Origin: Schistosoma haematobium
Taxonomy: Eukaryota; Platyhelminthes; Trematoda; Strigeidida; Schistosomatidae
Direction: 5' to 3'
NCBI RefSeq assembly: GCF_000699445.3
Contig: NC_067198.1
Span: 6,358,801-6,422,800, forward strand
Length of the DNA stretch: 64,000 bases
Both the position numbers and the translations under genes were made by a program. The notes under the pieces are model-generated. The model made no database searches, was not told the DNA's origin, and saw nothing but the letters and a program-made list of their open reading frames with translations. Below are positions 47,592-60,700 of this stretch, piece after piece; the first letter of the stretch is position 1; every line of letters starts with the position of its first letter.

Positions 47592-47904
47592 CGTACTTGT
47601 CCGCCCCGTTTAAAAGAAAGTCATTCTTGCGGTCGTTCTGCTCTCCGTATCACTTTCTTCTTTTCCGCAGTCTGTGCTACGCTGGAATGTCGAGTCCGCC
47701 GGCGCGGTGGCCCCAGCAACCCATTGAACCATATCCGCCCAGAGACTGGACGCGCTGCTTCTTCCCTCAGACGACAGCGACTGCTACAGCCAACGCCGCC
47801 CCGCTAAAACACTCTACAAGTCACGCCTTTCCGCGCAAGTCCGCTTAGACTAGCGACTCCTCTCCGCAGGATTTCACCCCATCCACCTCTCGTTTGGCAG
47901 CGAC
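47592..47904 (-). mobile_element. Internal remnant of an LTR retrotransposon
   Basis: A 310-bp GC-rich island between two family-G LTR sequences in the same orientation. No reverse transcriptase, integrase or protease motif is present, so most of the element has been deleted. A short minus-strand frame (MVQWVAGATAPADSTFQR...) may derive from the start of gag. The open frames on plus through this island are not gene-like. Confidence 0.5.
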
Positions 47905-48097
47905 ACCGAAAGTAGTGAACGAAAACTCAGGTGGAGAAGACCAATTTATGGTTTAATGCACAATTGTACGATGATTCAACAAAATGTGAAAATCATACAT
48001 CTAATACATCATTTGCACATCATCTTTGAACTGTCTCGTACAAGCTTCATTGTTACTTCATTCCTGTTGCTATCGTGATCGCAATCATGTCTTATGT
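47905..48097 (-). mobile_element. LTR (family G), truncated 5' LTR
   Basis: Minus strand ends TTCACTAC like other family members, and shares the AACCAATTTATG / TTCAACAAAATGTGAAAATC section with 58180-58463. The LINE at 48098 replaces its beginning. Confidence 0.55.
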
Positions 48098-48545
48098 GAA
48101 ATTATTCGTGCAAATTTTGATGTATGTTCGTACAGACAATCTACAACCACCATCAAGAAGGTACAAGTATTCATAAATAGTTGTCAACACAAGATACTCA
48201 ACATCCATTGGCCGGATACCATCAGCAACACCATTCTGTGGGAGAGAACAGACCAGCTTCTAGCTGAAAAAAATTAGGGAAAGACGTTGAAAGTGGATAG
48301 GACATACATTACAGAAATCAACAAACTGCATCACGAAATTAGCCCTAACCTGGAATCCTGAAGGGAAACGGAGAAGAAGAAGGTCAAAGAACACATTACG
48401 TCGGAAAATAGAAGCAGATATGAAAAGGATGAATAACAACTGAAAAAAAACCGGGAAGGATTGCCCAGGATAGGGTTGGATGGAGAGTGCTTGTGGGCGG
48501 CCTATGCTACTACACAAGAAGTAACAGGCGTAAGTAAGTCGTACA
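48098..48545 (+). mobile_element. LINE 3'-end fragment (family L2s)
   Basis: Translation shows [32 protein letters not shown], then, after frameshifts, the [16 protein letters not shown] segment and a decayed VGWR... end. Ends with a short GTAAGTAAGT tail, consistent with the (GTAA)n tail at 24541-24655. Confidence 0.65.
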
Positions 48546-51040
48546 GACAATACAATCGATACAAATCTCCATAATCCAAATGTTAAGTATATTTAAAATA
48601 ATGTCATCACTGTGCTTACGAATAAGTAAAACTATGCTACACTGATTGTCGTTAGGGACCTGTCAAAACTAAGGTACCTGACGTTAGATATTAGCGCGAA
48701 TTTAAAGCACTATTGTGAATAGTTTGTTACTGTGAGCCATGATTTTGATTAGATTTAGCGTTTTGAAAGGACTTGATGATTTTCTTGTGGATTTAGCTGT
48801 TAGGGGTCAGTCGGATTACAGTATCGATAGTTAACCCTAGTATGTTCATTAATCCTGTTAAAACTTTAAATCCTTTATAATTTTATCAGTTTTTTTCAAG
48901 TCCTTTTCATAAAAGCTGAATGTTGATTGGCTGTTTTCTGATGAGCTGATTTCAAGGTCACATGTATATTGACGAAGTCATTTTGCCTTTATCGAACCAT
49001 GAATTCGCGTTAGGATCTATGATTACGTAGTGTTATCATATACAATAACACAAATTACTATGTCACAATACGGAAGTTATATTAAATAATAATACAATCT
49101 CAGCTGAAACTATGCATGTGGTACTTGATCACCACTCATTTCGAAGCCTTATTAATAACCAACTGAACAATTAGATTCACGTTATTGTCCAACTATTGGG
49201 TTTCAGGCTCGAAACCCGACTCACCTAATTTCATTGAAACAACCTTCATGACAATCACTGAGAGTTCAAAAACGTAATAACGTAACATAGAAGAACTACG
49301 TCTCGTCATTTAATAGTAGAGTTTTGCACTTCATTTTAATCCAAGACCGCAATTGAAGTTTGTTATAAAAGTGATTGGTAATCCAAATCTACAATTTTCA
49401 ATCATGCTTAAAGGGGAGGTTAAGTTGTATATGATGTATTGAAGCATTCTTAAATATTGAGAGAAGCATACAAGTGTGATTTGGAAACGAGATTGCATAT
49501 TTTTAGACGTTGCAACCAAATGTAGTACTACTCTGTACACCAATTACACGAACTGATAAATAAAGGCTGTTTTAAACAATAATAAAACTCTTCGTCGTAT
49601 TATACTTGGTGCTATATCACCTTGAATTCTGCTTATACTACTAATCAATGAAAGTTTTAATTACACTATTTTATTACACTACTTTGTCCAATGGATTTGC
49701 GATTAGTTTTATCCCTTTTAAAATTATTTACATTTTGCGGTAAAACACTTGTCTACAGATAAATGTAAAATGGTAAAGCATAGGGGAGATGTGACAAGTA
49801 AACCTTAAATAGAAAAGTAACCGACATCTAATGACTCATAGTAACCGTCGAGATGAAAATAAACTTACCACAACAGATGGCGAGTACTTTTAACGATAAT
49901 ACAGGGGAGATTTATCACTTATTTTGTAAAATATAATTTTTATAACTTTAATTTCTATACTTATTGGACAAAAAGGCATCAAGTTAAAATATAGGAATCT
50001 GGAAAATATAACTAGTTAAATTGTACTGAGTTCAAAAACATGTAATAAAAACGCCTTGCCCTTTATACTCCCTAAAACAGACACACTTCCAGCTTGTCTA
50101 AATGCATAGTTAAGGATGTAGTAATGCTGAGATAGAAGCTCACTGTCTTTGTTGGATTTTTGTCTACTTCGTAAGTGACTTTGAACGCCGAGTATATTTT
50201 GACCAAATGCTTGGTATTGTTCAGTGTTCGAATATTGGACTTTTTATGATTCTAGTAATACTCCTTTACAATTATGCCGCAAGTTATTGGACCATATTAG
50301 ATAGTCATCGAGAGTCGCCACCATACACGTCATAGTTTTTGTTAATCTTTAAACTATAACCAACTTCACCTAGTCCCTATGTCCTTTCTTATTACAATCA
50401 TTATTCGCGTAATGCTCAAACCTTTTTTACAGAGTTTGGGAAATGTAATTATTATGCCACTAGGTTTATGCTTTAGTCTACACTGTCATAATTCAGTGAA
50501 CCTACGATCTAACACCTTAAAATTTACTTTTTCATTGGCTACATGCCAAGACGGTCTAACAGAAACTTTTAACCACCTGAAAAAGTTATTAGAGTCATGA
50601 ATTGATTCATAGGGGAAAATGTCAACGATTAGAATCGTGTTAACTGACAAATCTGTGACTCGTTGACAAACAAACAATTTGGAGGTGAAAATCTTGTATA
50701 CTATTGAATATGTAAATTGTTCAATACTTCCTTTAATCGATAACCAAATAGCCATCGGCCAACCTAGCCATTCTTTTTAAAATAACACATCAAAGTTGTT
50801 AACAACACATTTAATGTTCAAGAAATATGTCGTATGCAGCACTATCGGCAATGTTTTCATTCATTTAGTGAATGAGTGTCGTATTGTAGTATCAACTCCA
50901 TTAGGCAATGTGTTTCAGACCCTAACTTTCATGAAATCTGCGCTTTCCCTCCAAAATACTGAACTGTGATACATTAGACATATTCGTATCAAACATTTAC
51001 GGATATCTTTAGGTAGGTAAATTGAAAACTTCACTTAACA
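48546..51040. other. Long region without recognisable gene or repeat
   Basis: About 2.5 kb of AT-rich sequence. Overlapping short open frames near 50380-50755 lie on both strands and show no motif. This is one of the larger repeat-poor stretches of the window. Confidence 0.4.
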
Positions 51041-51044
51041 TGAA

Positions 51045-51205
51045 GGCGGCCTGCTTGAATATCTGGGCTACCTGTTCCTCCGATCTAGATATTTCATCAA
51101 GTTATCTGTTTTATTGTTTGTTTTAGCACATCATTATGTCTATTGTGCACACAATCTATTCAAGCGCGTTTATGAAAAGTATACAACCTATATATAATAA
51201 TAATA
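51045..51205 (+). repeat. Retroposon F, 5' fragment
   Basis: GGCGGCCTGCTTGAATATCTGGGCTACCTG-type start and the next 130 bp match 26795-26960. The sequence then jumps to a short ATAATAATA run. Confidence 0.6.
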
Positions 51206-51411
51206 CTTATCCACTGAACATTCAGGAAAATACCCGAATATATTGCCCACAACATCATAATTAAGCATTGAAACCGTTGTGCACAATCTCATTCAGAATA
51301 GACTAGAATAACAATGAAGATGGAATAACTTCCATAAAAACGACTGCTATTTAGGAGAATCTCGGGAAAAAAAGATATCAGAACTATAGTAATAAAAAGC
51401 TGGGAAAAACT

Positions 51412-51417
51412 TTTATT
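51412..51417 (-). terminator. Polyadenylation signal of the M3 peptidase gene
   Basis: AATAAA on minus (TTTATT on plus), 82 bases beyond the stop codon at 51499-51501, a plausible distance for a short 3' UTR. Confidence 0.6.
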
Positions 51418-51498
51418 GAAAATAAGAAACAATAAGGAATCAAATAAAAATAATTAAATCTCTTTACAAAATAAAAGTTGAAAGACAAATGACTTCAA

Positions 51499-51711
51499 TT
51501 ATGGTAAATTAACATTTAATAATTTGAAGAAAGCATCATCATTTGGTTCACGTCCAAGAAAATCTTTCAACATATCTGCAGCATCTTTAGAACCACCAGG
51601 ACGGAGAATTTTCTCACGATAATCTCTTCCAACTGATTTACTTAAGCAACCACTATCCATAGCACATTGAAAACGTGATTCAAACATATCAGTGCTGTAT
51701 ACTCTACTCAA
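51499..51711 (-). CDS. M3 peptidase, last exon
   Basis: Acceptor TTAAAG|TTG, phase 0. 70 codons from LSRVYSTDMF to NVNLP, then a stop at 51499. Carries the YSTDMF, DYREKILRPGG and FLGREP blocks that end the family's C-terminal helical lobe. The terminus lacks the extra tail seen in mammalian thimet oligopeptidase. Confidence 0.9.
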   Translation of the reverse strand: MSRVYSTDMFESRFQCAMDSGCLSKSVGRDYREKILRPGGSKDAADMLKDFLGREPNDDAFFKLLNVNLP

Positions 51712-54700
51712 CTTTAAGTAAAAAGTAAATGTTAGAATAGATTGGATTTGTAGACAAAACCAAAAAACTATAAGTAAACAATATTCTATATACTTTAAAA
51801 CAAGATGAATAAGTGTGAGTGGCAAGGTTTAGAAGCTAATCATTAGGAAATCAGTATTTATATTTTACTTACGTTCATCGTCTCTTAATTGGCCAAAACA
51901 GTTAACACCTCAAGTTTGTTCGACTACATATTTTCAGTTCATCTAGTTGTTTATTTGTAGTCCGTTATCGATAAGTAAATTACGTGAGTTTTTTCAAGAC
52001 AATACACATGTAGAGAGAGAGAGAGTACATCAGTTGTGTTCTCTTTGTATTTTGATCGGAGCTTGGTGAGAAAAGGCCCCACATGAGGCCTTAAGAGTCA
52101 GTATACATGAATTGGCTGAAGAGTGGATACCAGTATTATTTATTGATGCAAGCATAGCAAGAGAACACGTTCACACCAAACACATTCAATTACTTTAAAA
52201 ATATTTTACATATAAATAGTTGACGAGAGAAAAGAAATCATAGTCTTTGAAATCAATATAGACTAGCTTATGAATAGATTAGTAACCGAATTCTAGATAT
52301 GTAAGTGTATTCATTTATGATTTTTACATTGATATAAACAATTAGCGTAATTAATTACAAACAATGAGTAGTTAATATTTCAAGCAAAAATGGATAATGG
52401 CTAGAAGTGGAAGCCAGGACGCGTGTTTCGTCCCATTTGGGACTCGTCGGCTGGACGAACCTGCAACCGAATTGGTGTTCACTCCGGCACTCGAACCCAG
52501 TACCGTTCGCTCCAAACGCCATCGCGTTATCCACTTAACCACTGAGTCCTGAAGCGAACGGTACTGGGTTCGAGTCCCGGAGTGAACATCAACTCTGCGT
52601 TGCAGGTTCGTCCAGCTGACGCGTCCCAAATAGGACGAAACGCGCGTCCTGGATACCATTACTAGCCATTATTCATCTTTGCTTAAAAAGCTTGTGACTT
52701 GAGACTATATCGAGGCAATTCGCAAGAATGCACATATGCCAAAATGAGACTGATCAATTGCAGTTCTAAATAACAATGGGAAGATACAAGTAAAATAACA
52801 ACAAGTGAAGTAAATATTTCAGTTATGTTTTATGTTGAGTTTAAGTGTTTTTACTAATTCTCTAGTGAAGTTTGATAACTTTCGACTGATGATACATACT
52901 ACTTATATCTGTCGACATCAGTAGCATACACCACAGTAGTAAATGGTGTTTGCATTCGAACAACTATACTCAGTACAGAAATGTCAATCCCGATTGTGAT
53001 TGATTTATTTCCATTAATGATGAATCACGATAGCCATGAGAGAAATTTAGGATTACAAGTACATAAGTGACTGTATTTATTAACTTACTAAATAACTATA
53101 GAAACGTGCATCATAACCACAAGTTAAATGAACAAAAGATGCAGGCCAAAAAGTATCTGGTATCGGTTGAATACCCAACCATTTTTTACTTAAATTCGTA
53201 AAAGTAACTAGAGGATCATCCTGTGTTTAAAATGCAAAACAAAAAATGAAGTTATAAGAATATGATGTTAATGATAAATAATGATAATAATAATGGTCAT
53301 TATAGTTTCCAAAGAGAACCAACACACATCAGTCAGTCAGTAACAACGTAGAACTTCGTACATATGTACATCAGTTCGAGTTGCCACACCACATTAGCAC
53401 AGAGATACAATTGTCGATTCTACTCCCATAGTCGTAGAGGTAGTAAAAGTATAAGCAGTAATCAGAAACATTAAGGTTTCAAGATGTTATTCAATGAGTA
53501 TAATCGAGTGAAATAAATTGGGAAAGAGAAAAAAAGGAACATGAAGAATTCAGAAGATTAGAATTTGGGAGAACACAAAGAGTGGACGCACTTGCGCCAT
53601 TGCAAACGATTTCGAGCCATGTCATTCAGGGTCTCTAACCATCGGTTGCTATCATCTCGCGGTCCCCAACCAGCTAGTCTACACCTACCAACATACCTCA
53701 GTCTACTGGTCAGTGGCTTCATGGACTTGTGCCATGTTTTGGTCTGGCCGCCTCTAGCTTTCTTCCAACCTACTCCCATACCACTGAACATCGCACGTCG
53801 AGGCAGTCGGTCGTTGGGCATACGTAACACGTGTCCCAGCCATCTCAACTGATGAAGTTTCACTACTTCATCAATTGATTTGCCATCCTTACCTAGTACC
53901 CGTTTCCTAACAACTACATTACTTACTCGATGGCCCCAGGATATACGAGCAATGTTTCGAAGGCACCTATGGTCAAATACTAGTAACCTACGAATATCCT
54001 CTACTCTTACTGGCCATGTTTCACTGCCATAAAGTAGGACGAAACGAACTGCTGCTCAGTAAACCCGTCCTTTGGTTGATAGACGGATATCTCGCCTACG
54101 CCATAAATGACGCAAGTTGGTAAAAGCTAGTCGAGCCTTCTGTATCCGTGCTGAGATTTCGTCACACACCAGACCACAAAGGCTGATGAGACTTCCAAGA
54201 TAAGTGAAGCGGTCGACACACTCAACTACTTCACTTACTGTCATTAGTTCGGGTGTCGATGCAACCCAATCCTGAAGCAACATTCTACATTTCGAGGGAA
54301 GAATCGCATCCCGAACATGCTTGTATCGTTGCTTAGAGTGGTCAGAAGACTCTGCATTTTGTCAGCGTCTTCACCAAATAAAACTATGTCATCTGCATAT
54401 TCCAAGTCAACAAGTGAATCTCCTGGTAGAAGTTCAACCCCTGGAAATTTAGACGAGGAATGTGATATCTCTAAAAGTACGTCGAACACAAAGTTGAACA
54501 AGAATGGAGAGAGTGGACAGCCCTGACGAACACCACTTGAGGTAATCAATTCTGATGACAGTTCGCCATAAGCTCTCACTCGACCAGTTGTGTTCGAGTA
54601 GAGAGGCTTTATAAGGTTAATGTACTTCTTTGGTACTCCTTTCTGCCATAGGACCTCACGATCAACAGAGTCGAATGCCGCCTTAAGGTCGAGAAATACT

Positions 54701-57700
54701 ACCATTGTGGGGCGTCTGAATGTGTGTCTGTGTTCTAGAACCTGACGTAGTGTGAATATCTGGTCTATACAACCACGTCCATGTCGAAAACCAGCCTGAT
54801 TTTCTCTAGTCTGCTCTTCACGAGCTTTAGTTAGGCGTCGAAGTATTATTAAAGCTAATATTTTAGACACTATATTAGTCAAACTGATTCCTCTGTGATT
54901 GTCACAAGAGGACTTTTGTCCTTTCTTATAGACTGGCACAATCAGTGATTGAGACCAGTCAGATGGGATTACGTCCAGTTCCCAAATTCTACCTAAGACC
55001 TCGGTTAATCTCATTGCTAATACTGGACCACCATCCTTAAAAATCTCAGGAGTAAACCTGTCAGGGCCTGCTGCTCTCCCTCGCTTCAGATTTCCTATGG
55101 CTTTTTCAAATTCGTAAAGGGACGGAGGACCTACATTAGCCTGCCATTCAGGTTGACTAGAGATCGTGGGAAACCGAAGTGTGGCTGAAGGCCAGTTGAA
55201 CTGATCCCTGAAGTGTTCTGCCCATCGATCCAATCTCCTGGATTGAGAATGAATAATATGTCCATCTTTTTCTGAGATTGTTTCGCTAACGGTCGCGTTC
55301 CTAATTCCGGTTTCCTTAACGAGTCTGAACAATTGTCTGCTATTACCTATTGCCGTTGCCTTTTCCATCTCTCTTGCTTTCGCTACCCACCACTGTTCAC
55401 GATCATTGCGTAGACTTCTTGTCAGCTTGCGCTTAAGCTGACTCCGCTCTTCATTATGTTCAGAGCCAGGTGGAATGAGTTTTCGAGCATCTATCAGTGC
55501 GATAGATGCTGCTGAGACCCAGTGTTTCTCCCTAACTTTACGGTTTACCTTACGAGCAGATATCACTGCTGTTTCCACAGCTTTTCGGATATCATTCCAT
55601 GCTGCATCGGGGTGGACATCACATACATGGCTGCCAAACTTTTCCTAGTTGTTCCTGAAATATACTCTTAGCTTGACTATCATTAAGTAGGCCCCTAAGA
55701 GGTTTCCTTACAGCGTCTTTCCTACGTCCAGTAAGACGCAAGCAAATACGCGCTCGCACTAGAGCATGATCTGAATCTAAGCATGTGCTCCAGAATGAGC
55801 GACAGTCTTCTATCGAGCCCCTCCATCGGTGGCTGATAGCGATGTAATCTATTTGGGTCCAACGTTGGGACGAATTAGGGGGTCGCCATGTTAAAAGATG
55901 TTTTTCCTTATGCTTAAAGTTAGTATTGGCAAGGAACAGGCGGTTATCTGAGCATAGCTGCAACAGACGGTCGCCATTATCTGTTCTTTCAGCCACGACA
56001 CCATGAAATCCATCCATGTGTCTTTCCCTTTCTCTTAGTTTACCTACTTGAGCATTAAAGTCACCGGCCACTATTACTATATCAGAGCGCCTAGCTTTTC
56101 GGAGGAGGTTGGAAAGCTTTCTGTAAAACTCATCTTTTACATCATCTGCGCTGAAGTCAGTTGGAGACGACGACGAGTGTCCCTATCTTTTCGGATCCTT
56201 ACTGTTCCATTCAGTCGGACAGAGCACAAACGACTGTTTACTGGGATCCAGTCTAAGAGAGCTAGTTCTGCTCTGAATCGATTTGGTTCTTTATTTTGAC
56301 ATGGTGAGGTCAAATGAATAATGCTACTCAGATCCTGTATGCGCGTTTCGGAGACGCAGTACACATCGATGGCACGAGATTCTAGAGTCCTAGCTAAGGA
56401 AGTCTGTTGTCCTATTTGGCAAAGTGTTTGGACATTATAAGCTCCAACATGAAGTTTAGAGCGTGGTTTCAGGAGACCAGGAAAAGCGTTCCACGTACTC
56501 GAATCATTTGCCCTAGCGGTGCAAAGTGATAAAAGGACGTGAGAAGGGTTAGTCGGGGAAATAAGAGTGGTATTAGGAGGTGTAGGAAGGATTTGAATGT
56601 AACCGACTCGGTCTTGTGTGCTGTTACGAGTATGAGGGCTGATATCACTTCCCGGCTGACCACACCGTGGAAGGGTATTTCTTGAGGAACCTGAAAAGGA
56701 AGTCGAATTAATGTCGGCCTTAACGACCCGGGAGCGTGACCGCAGAACCCGAGGGACAACTGCTTGAGGCCGGTCGCGCACGGCCTTTTCGTCGAAGGTT
56801 TGTAATGTGTTAGCTTCGTTCTTCAAAGGGCCTTACCGCCAGAGACGGAAATCCGTGAGGTAAGGTGAGGTGTGACATTTTTAGGGTCGACCTTAGCTAA
56901 CCCCACCCCACCTTGTGGGAAGGCAGCATCGCTGCAGATGCTGGTCGTCCGAGGGAAACACCTTACTGCTGTCACACCCCTCTACAGTCAGCAGTACGAC
57001 TTCGTCCTCAGACCTTGAGTTGCTGCTTTTAGTCTTACCGTTCATCAATCGACTTGCCTAGTGTGGTAGAACCTACAGAAACATGTTCCAGCCAATATAG
57101 CTCGGTTGGGTCATCACGATAGGCAAGCCCGACCACAGCGTCAAGGTAGCAGCTACGGTCGGGAACACACATCAAATGAAAAAGAGGATTCCATTGGGGA
57201 AATGGTGGAGTTGGTTGATCAAAACATTTCGACAAGTGATTAGTGTGTCCAGGGAAAAGCCAGAAAACGAACATCAAGAACCTGTTATTTTCTTTACCCA
57301 AAAGCATCAAACTCACTTCCCAGTTCGTTGTATGAATGGCTTGATCGAATGAGGCTAAAAGTATTTGTCGAGAATAAAATAGACCAGCATTTGCTATACG
57401 TGAATTAATTAGACTAGCTAATAAATCTTTTGGAATTGGATCATCATTTGTACCAAGTAGCGCTTTCAGTCCGTCAACATTCCATACCCAATTTTCCAGC
57501 ATTTGTGATGGACACTCAACAAAATCTGTTTCTACAGCTGTACCACTTCAGAGATAAAAAAAACAACAACAAGTAAATAAGAACAAATGTTATCAACATA
57601 ATAAATGGATAGTAAAGAGCAGTGAAATCTTGAACGCCCGTGTCACCTTCCTATTTGAGACTCGTCGTGGCTCAATCTACATTCATTACAGTATATCGAT

Positions 57701-60700
57701 GGTCACATTGGGGCACACACCCAGTATGTTCTACTCAAAACGCCAAAATTGCTATTCCATGAGCTAGTGAGTTTGCATAACCATTAATGGTAAGGGTTTA
57801 GAATTATCTCGTTCTTGATATTCACTACTGCTAACAACAACGCATCGAGTCCATAAGACTTACGACAAAGTGGTTATATCGAGATAGTCTACACACGATA
57901 CACATATGTCAACAACGACTGATCAAAATTCAGTCAACAATATCAACAACGGGATAACTTAAGTCTTTATTCATCATGGTGTAAATGTTATCAATGCTTT
58001 GTCTCTAGTTCAAAATCCAATATTCAAGGGGTATACACCTTCACACAATCTGATGTCTAATTAGGATTAAAAATCCTCATTGGATTCTACTATACAGAGT
58101 AAGTCTATCTCCGTCGACCCTTAAGTAATCTCGTCAATGAATAAAACATCTTGATGAGTCTAAATGAGTTTAGAAATAGTGTAGTGAATGAACACTCAGA
58201 TGGGGATAACCAATTTATTTTTTAATGCACGGTCACACAGTGGTTTAACAAAATGTGAAAATCATATATGATTTGCACATCATCTCTGAATCGTCTATTA
58301 CAAGCTTCACCGTCCCTTCATTCTCGTTGTTATCTTGATTACTTTCAATTTCCTTCTCTCTCCTCTGCATTCTAATCTTCTCAACTTTCTGTTCGCAGAC
58401 ATTTCACTTTCGACTGGTGTTACATACTAATTATATCGGCAAACATAAGTAGCATACACCACAACACCATATCCTTATATGTAATCTTTCTTTTATATAT
58501 TACTACCATTGAAGTAATTACTTCTATAAATTTGGTGGTCATCTTGTTGAGCTAATTATGTGTGGTAATTTTGAAAGATGCATATACGTACCTGGTCTTA
58601 CGTTGTAGCTGACTGAATGACATCTCATTGCTATACACCTGAAGGGGACTAACTGCTTTAAATGAAGAACAGTTTTATGATACTGAAAAGTTTCTAGAAA
58701 AACACTAGAATTAATTACAGTAACGACAGATGAAGTAAAACCTTAAAAGTCCTTGATCCGACTTCGTAATAAATTGTAGGTGAATAGTGAGGAAGATGCA
58801 AGTGGTTGTTTCATACTTCACAAGGCTTTGAACGCTTCCCTAAAATGCTAGCCGAGCATAAGGCAGAGAGCGTGACGGAGATCTTTTACATTCCATTTCC
58901 AGATCAAACCGTAGCTGTAAAGACAAAAGGGCAAGGTTTCGGAATAAAAAGTCACAAAACAGACTTTCAATTAAGCGAAACAGTATCTCATAAAAAGTAG
59001 CTTCAGTATTTTGTCATCCCTTCTCTATTCCACTCTTCATACAATTTACATTAACACAACTTTTAAAACATTGTGTAGAAATTGTCATGGATGAATTCTT
59101 AGGTTTATAGTATCCTTGGTTACTCGCAAATTCAAACGCCTTTATGTTTACGGAATTAATTTTTCGTAACCCTGAGTCTTCCCTGGTAATCAACCTTTGA
59201 GCTATTTTATAGGGTAAGATGGTGATGTAACAAGTTTATATTCTTTCCATATGATCTTTATTTACAACTATCAATTGATGTCTGTCGGTGATTCCATTCT
59301 ATCGATCACTATTAGTTTTCATGTATAAGTGCGTTGACAAGTATACGTGTGACCAGATTGTTTGAAATGCATAACACAAATGCATTACATTTTTCCAAAT
59401 CAACTCCATCTGTTCATTGTTTTAACTAAATTAACAAACAGGATTGATTTCTCTAAATAAATAATTAATTTTATATTGGAGGACAATTTCGTAAAGAAAC
59501 ATTAGCCTGTTGAGTAAGAGAATCCCAAAACGAAGTTCAGTAGCAAAAGAAATATGTCGATGAAACTACGTTGCAAGAAAACAAAAATACTACATATATA
59601 TTTGAAGTCGGTTTTATTGTATCAACCATATTGAAAATGATGTTTAGAAAGGGAGGTCAAGTATAAATAACTAATTAATTAGTTATCTACGAAAAATAAT
59701 TCGTTACAGATTGTTAATCGAACAACTGAATAAACATCGATAACGTGATAAAACACTGAAATATGAACATTGTGTGAAACGTAGCGTCGTAGGTACATAT
59801 TAAAGCATACGGTTTCCGACTACCACAATGAATCGCTCTACCCAATGTCAATATTTACGACATAATTCAACTGATTCACCAAGTACATAATAATTTGGGA
59901 GGCTTCGAAAAACACTCTATGAGTGAGGGTCATAGATTCTAAGCTCATTTGTCAAAATTGAGTAATTGTAGAGTGGTTCGAACCAGTGGCTTAGTGGCTG
60001 AAAGTCGAGCGTTTTAATTGCTGAGCCACCATTCCGCTTGATTACAAAAACTATAGACCAGGAATAAATGAATTTCACGTATATTTAACCAAAATTTACT
60101 CTTCATTTCAATCTCTAGAAACATTTACTTACCTAAATAAAGCTGTTTCAGTATGTGAACATACATGGTGCATAAGATGACCAAATTCATGGAAGAAAGT
60201 CACAACTTCATGATGAAATAGAAAGCATTGGTCAGTTTCTTTATCTGGTGCAGTGAAATTAGTAACCATTGCTGATATATCCAATTGACGTTCAGAGGTT
60301 ACCAATGATGGGGAATGACTATGTTCATCCACTGTAATATTATTGGAGTTCATCAATCTACGGCATCCTGGTTGTAAACCGAATACAGCTGCATGTCCAT
60401 ATTTACCTTCACGTGGATGCAGGTCAAGATAGAAATAACCTAACAAACTATCAGATTGAGAATCACTCACTGAATACTACAACGAAAAATTATACAGACA
60501 AACAGAGAGAAAGATTCACAGTTAATTACAAAACTAAATGGTTTTTAAGTTTTTAATAACATTTAAAAATAGTTTACATCAAGGACTGACTTTAGTTAAA
60601 CAACTGTTGAAGACTTAGAAGCACTAAATAACCATTTCATACCAGTAAGAAAGTTGTCAGTAGTATGCATCTACAACACCATTGGGGATTGAACACAGAA

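Larger units (their letters stand above)
51712..53088 (-). other. Intron 4 of the visible M3 gene
   Basis: 1377 bp, GT-AG. Contains the head-to-head Sm-alpha-like pair (52385-52805) and a family-G LTR end (about 52870-52935). Confidence 0.8.
53270..57180 (-). mobile_element. Near full-length dead LINE with AP endonuclease and reverse transcriptase
   Basis: A non-LTR retrotransposon of about 3.9 kb on minus. In order: GC-rich 5' leader (57180-56830), AP-type endonuclease (56826-55619), reverse transcriptase with YADD (55578-54244), and a C-terminal part with RWLGHVLRMP (54283-53558). Three frame changes and one internal stop (near 54056) make it non-functional. The 3' UTR probably runs on to an ATT-rich end near 53270, leaving only about 50 bp before the next exon. 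A 5' fragment of a relative lies at 61690-62165. Clade (RTE-like or other) not settled; the boundaries are approximate. Confidence 0.8.
53221..57316 (-). other. Intron 3 of the visible M3 gene
   Basis: 4096 bp, GT-AG (donor GAA|GTGAGT). Almost filled by a LINE in the same orientation as the gene. Confidence 0.8.
57546..60132 (-). other. Intron 2 of the visible M3 gene
   Basis: 2587 bp, GT-AG (donor TTTAG|GTAAGT). Holds a decayed Sm-alpha-like pair (57600-57960) and a solo LTR (58180-58463). Confidence 0.8.

Noticed and set aside
47550..47848. Two overlapping plus-strand frames in a GC-rich island, possibly a gene or CpG promoter
   Set aside because: The island lies between two LTR sequences of one family in the opposite orientation, which explains it better as retroelement interior.
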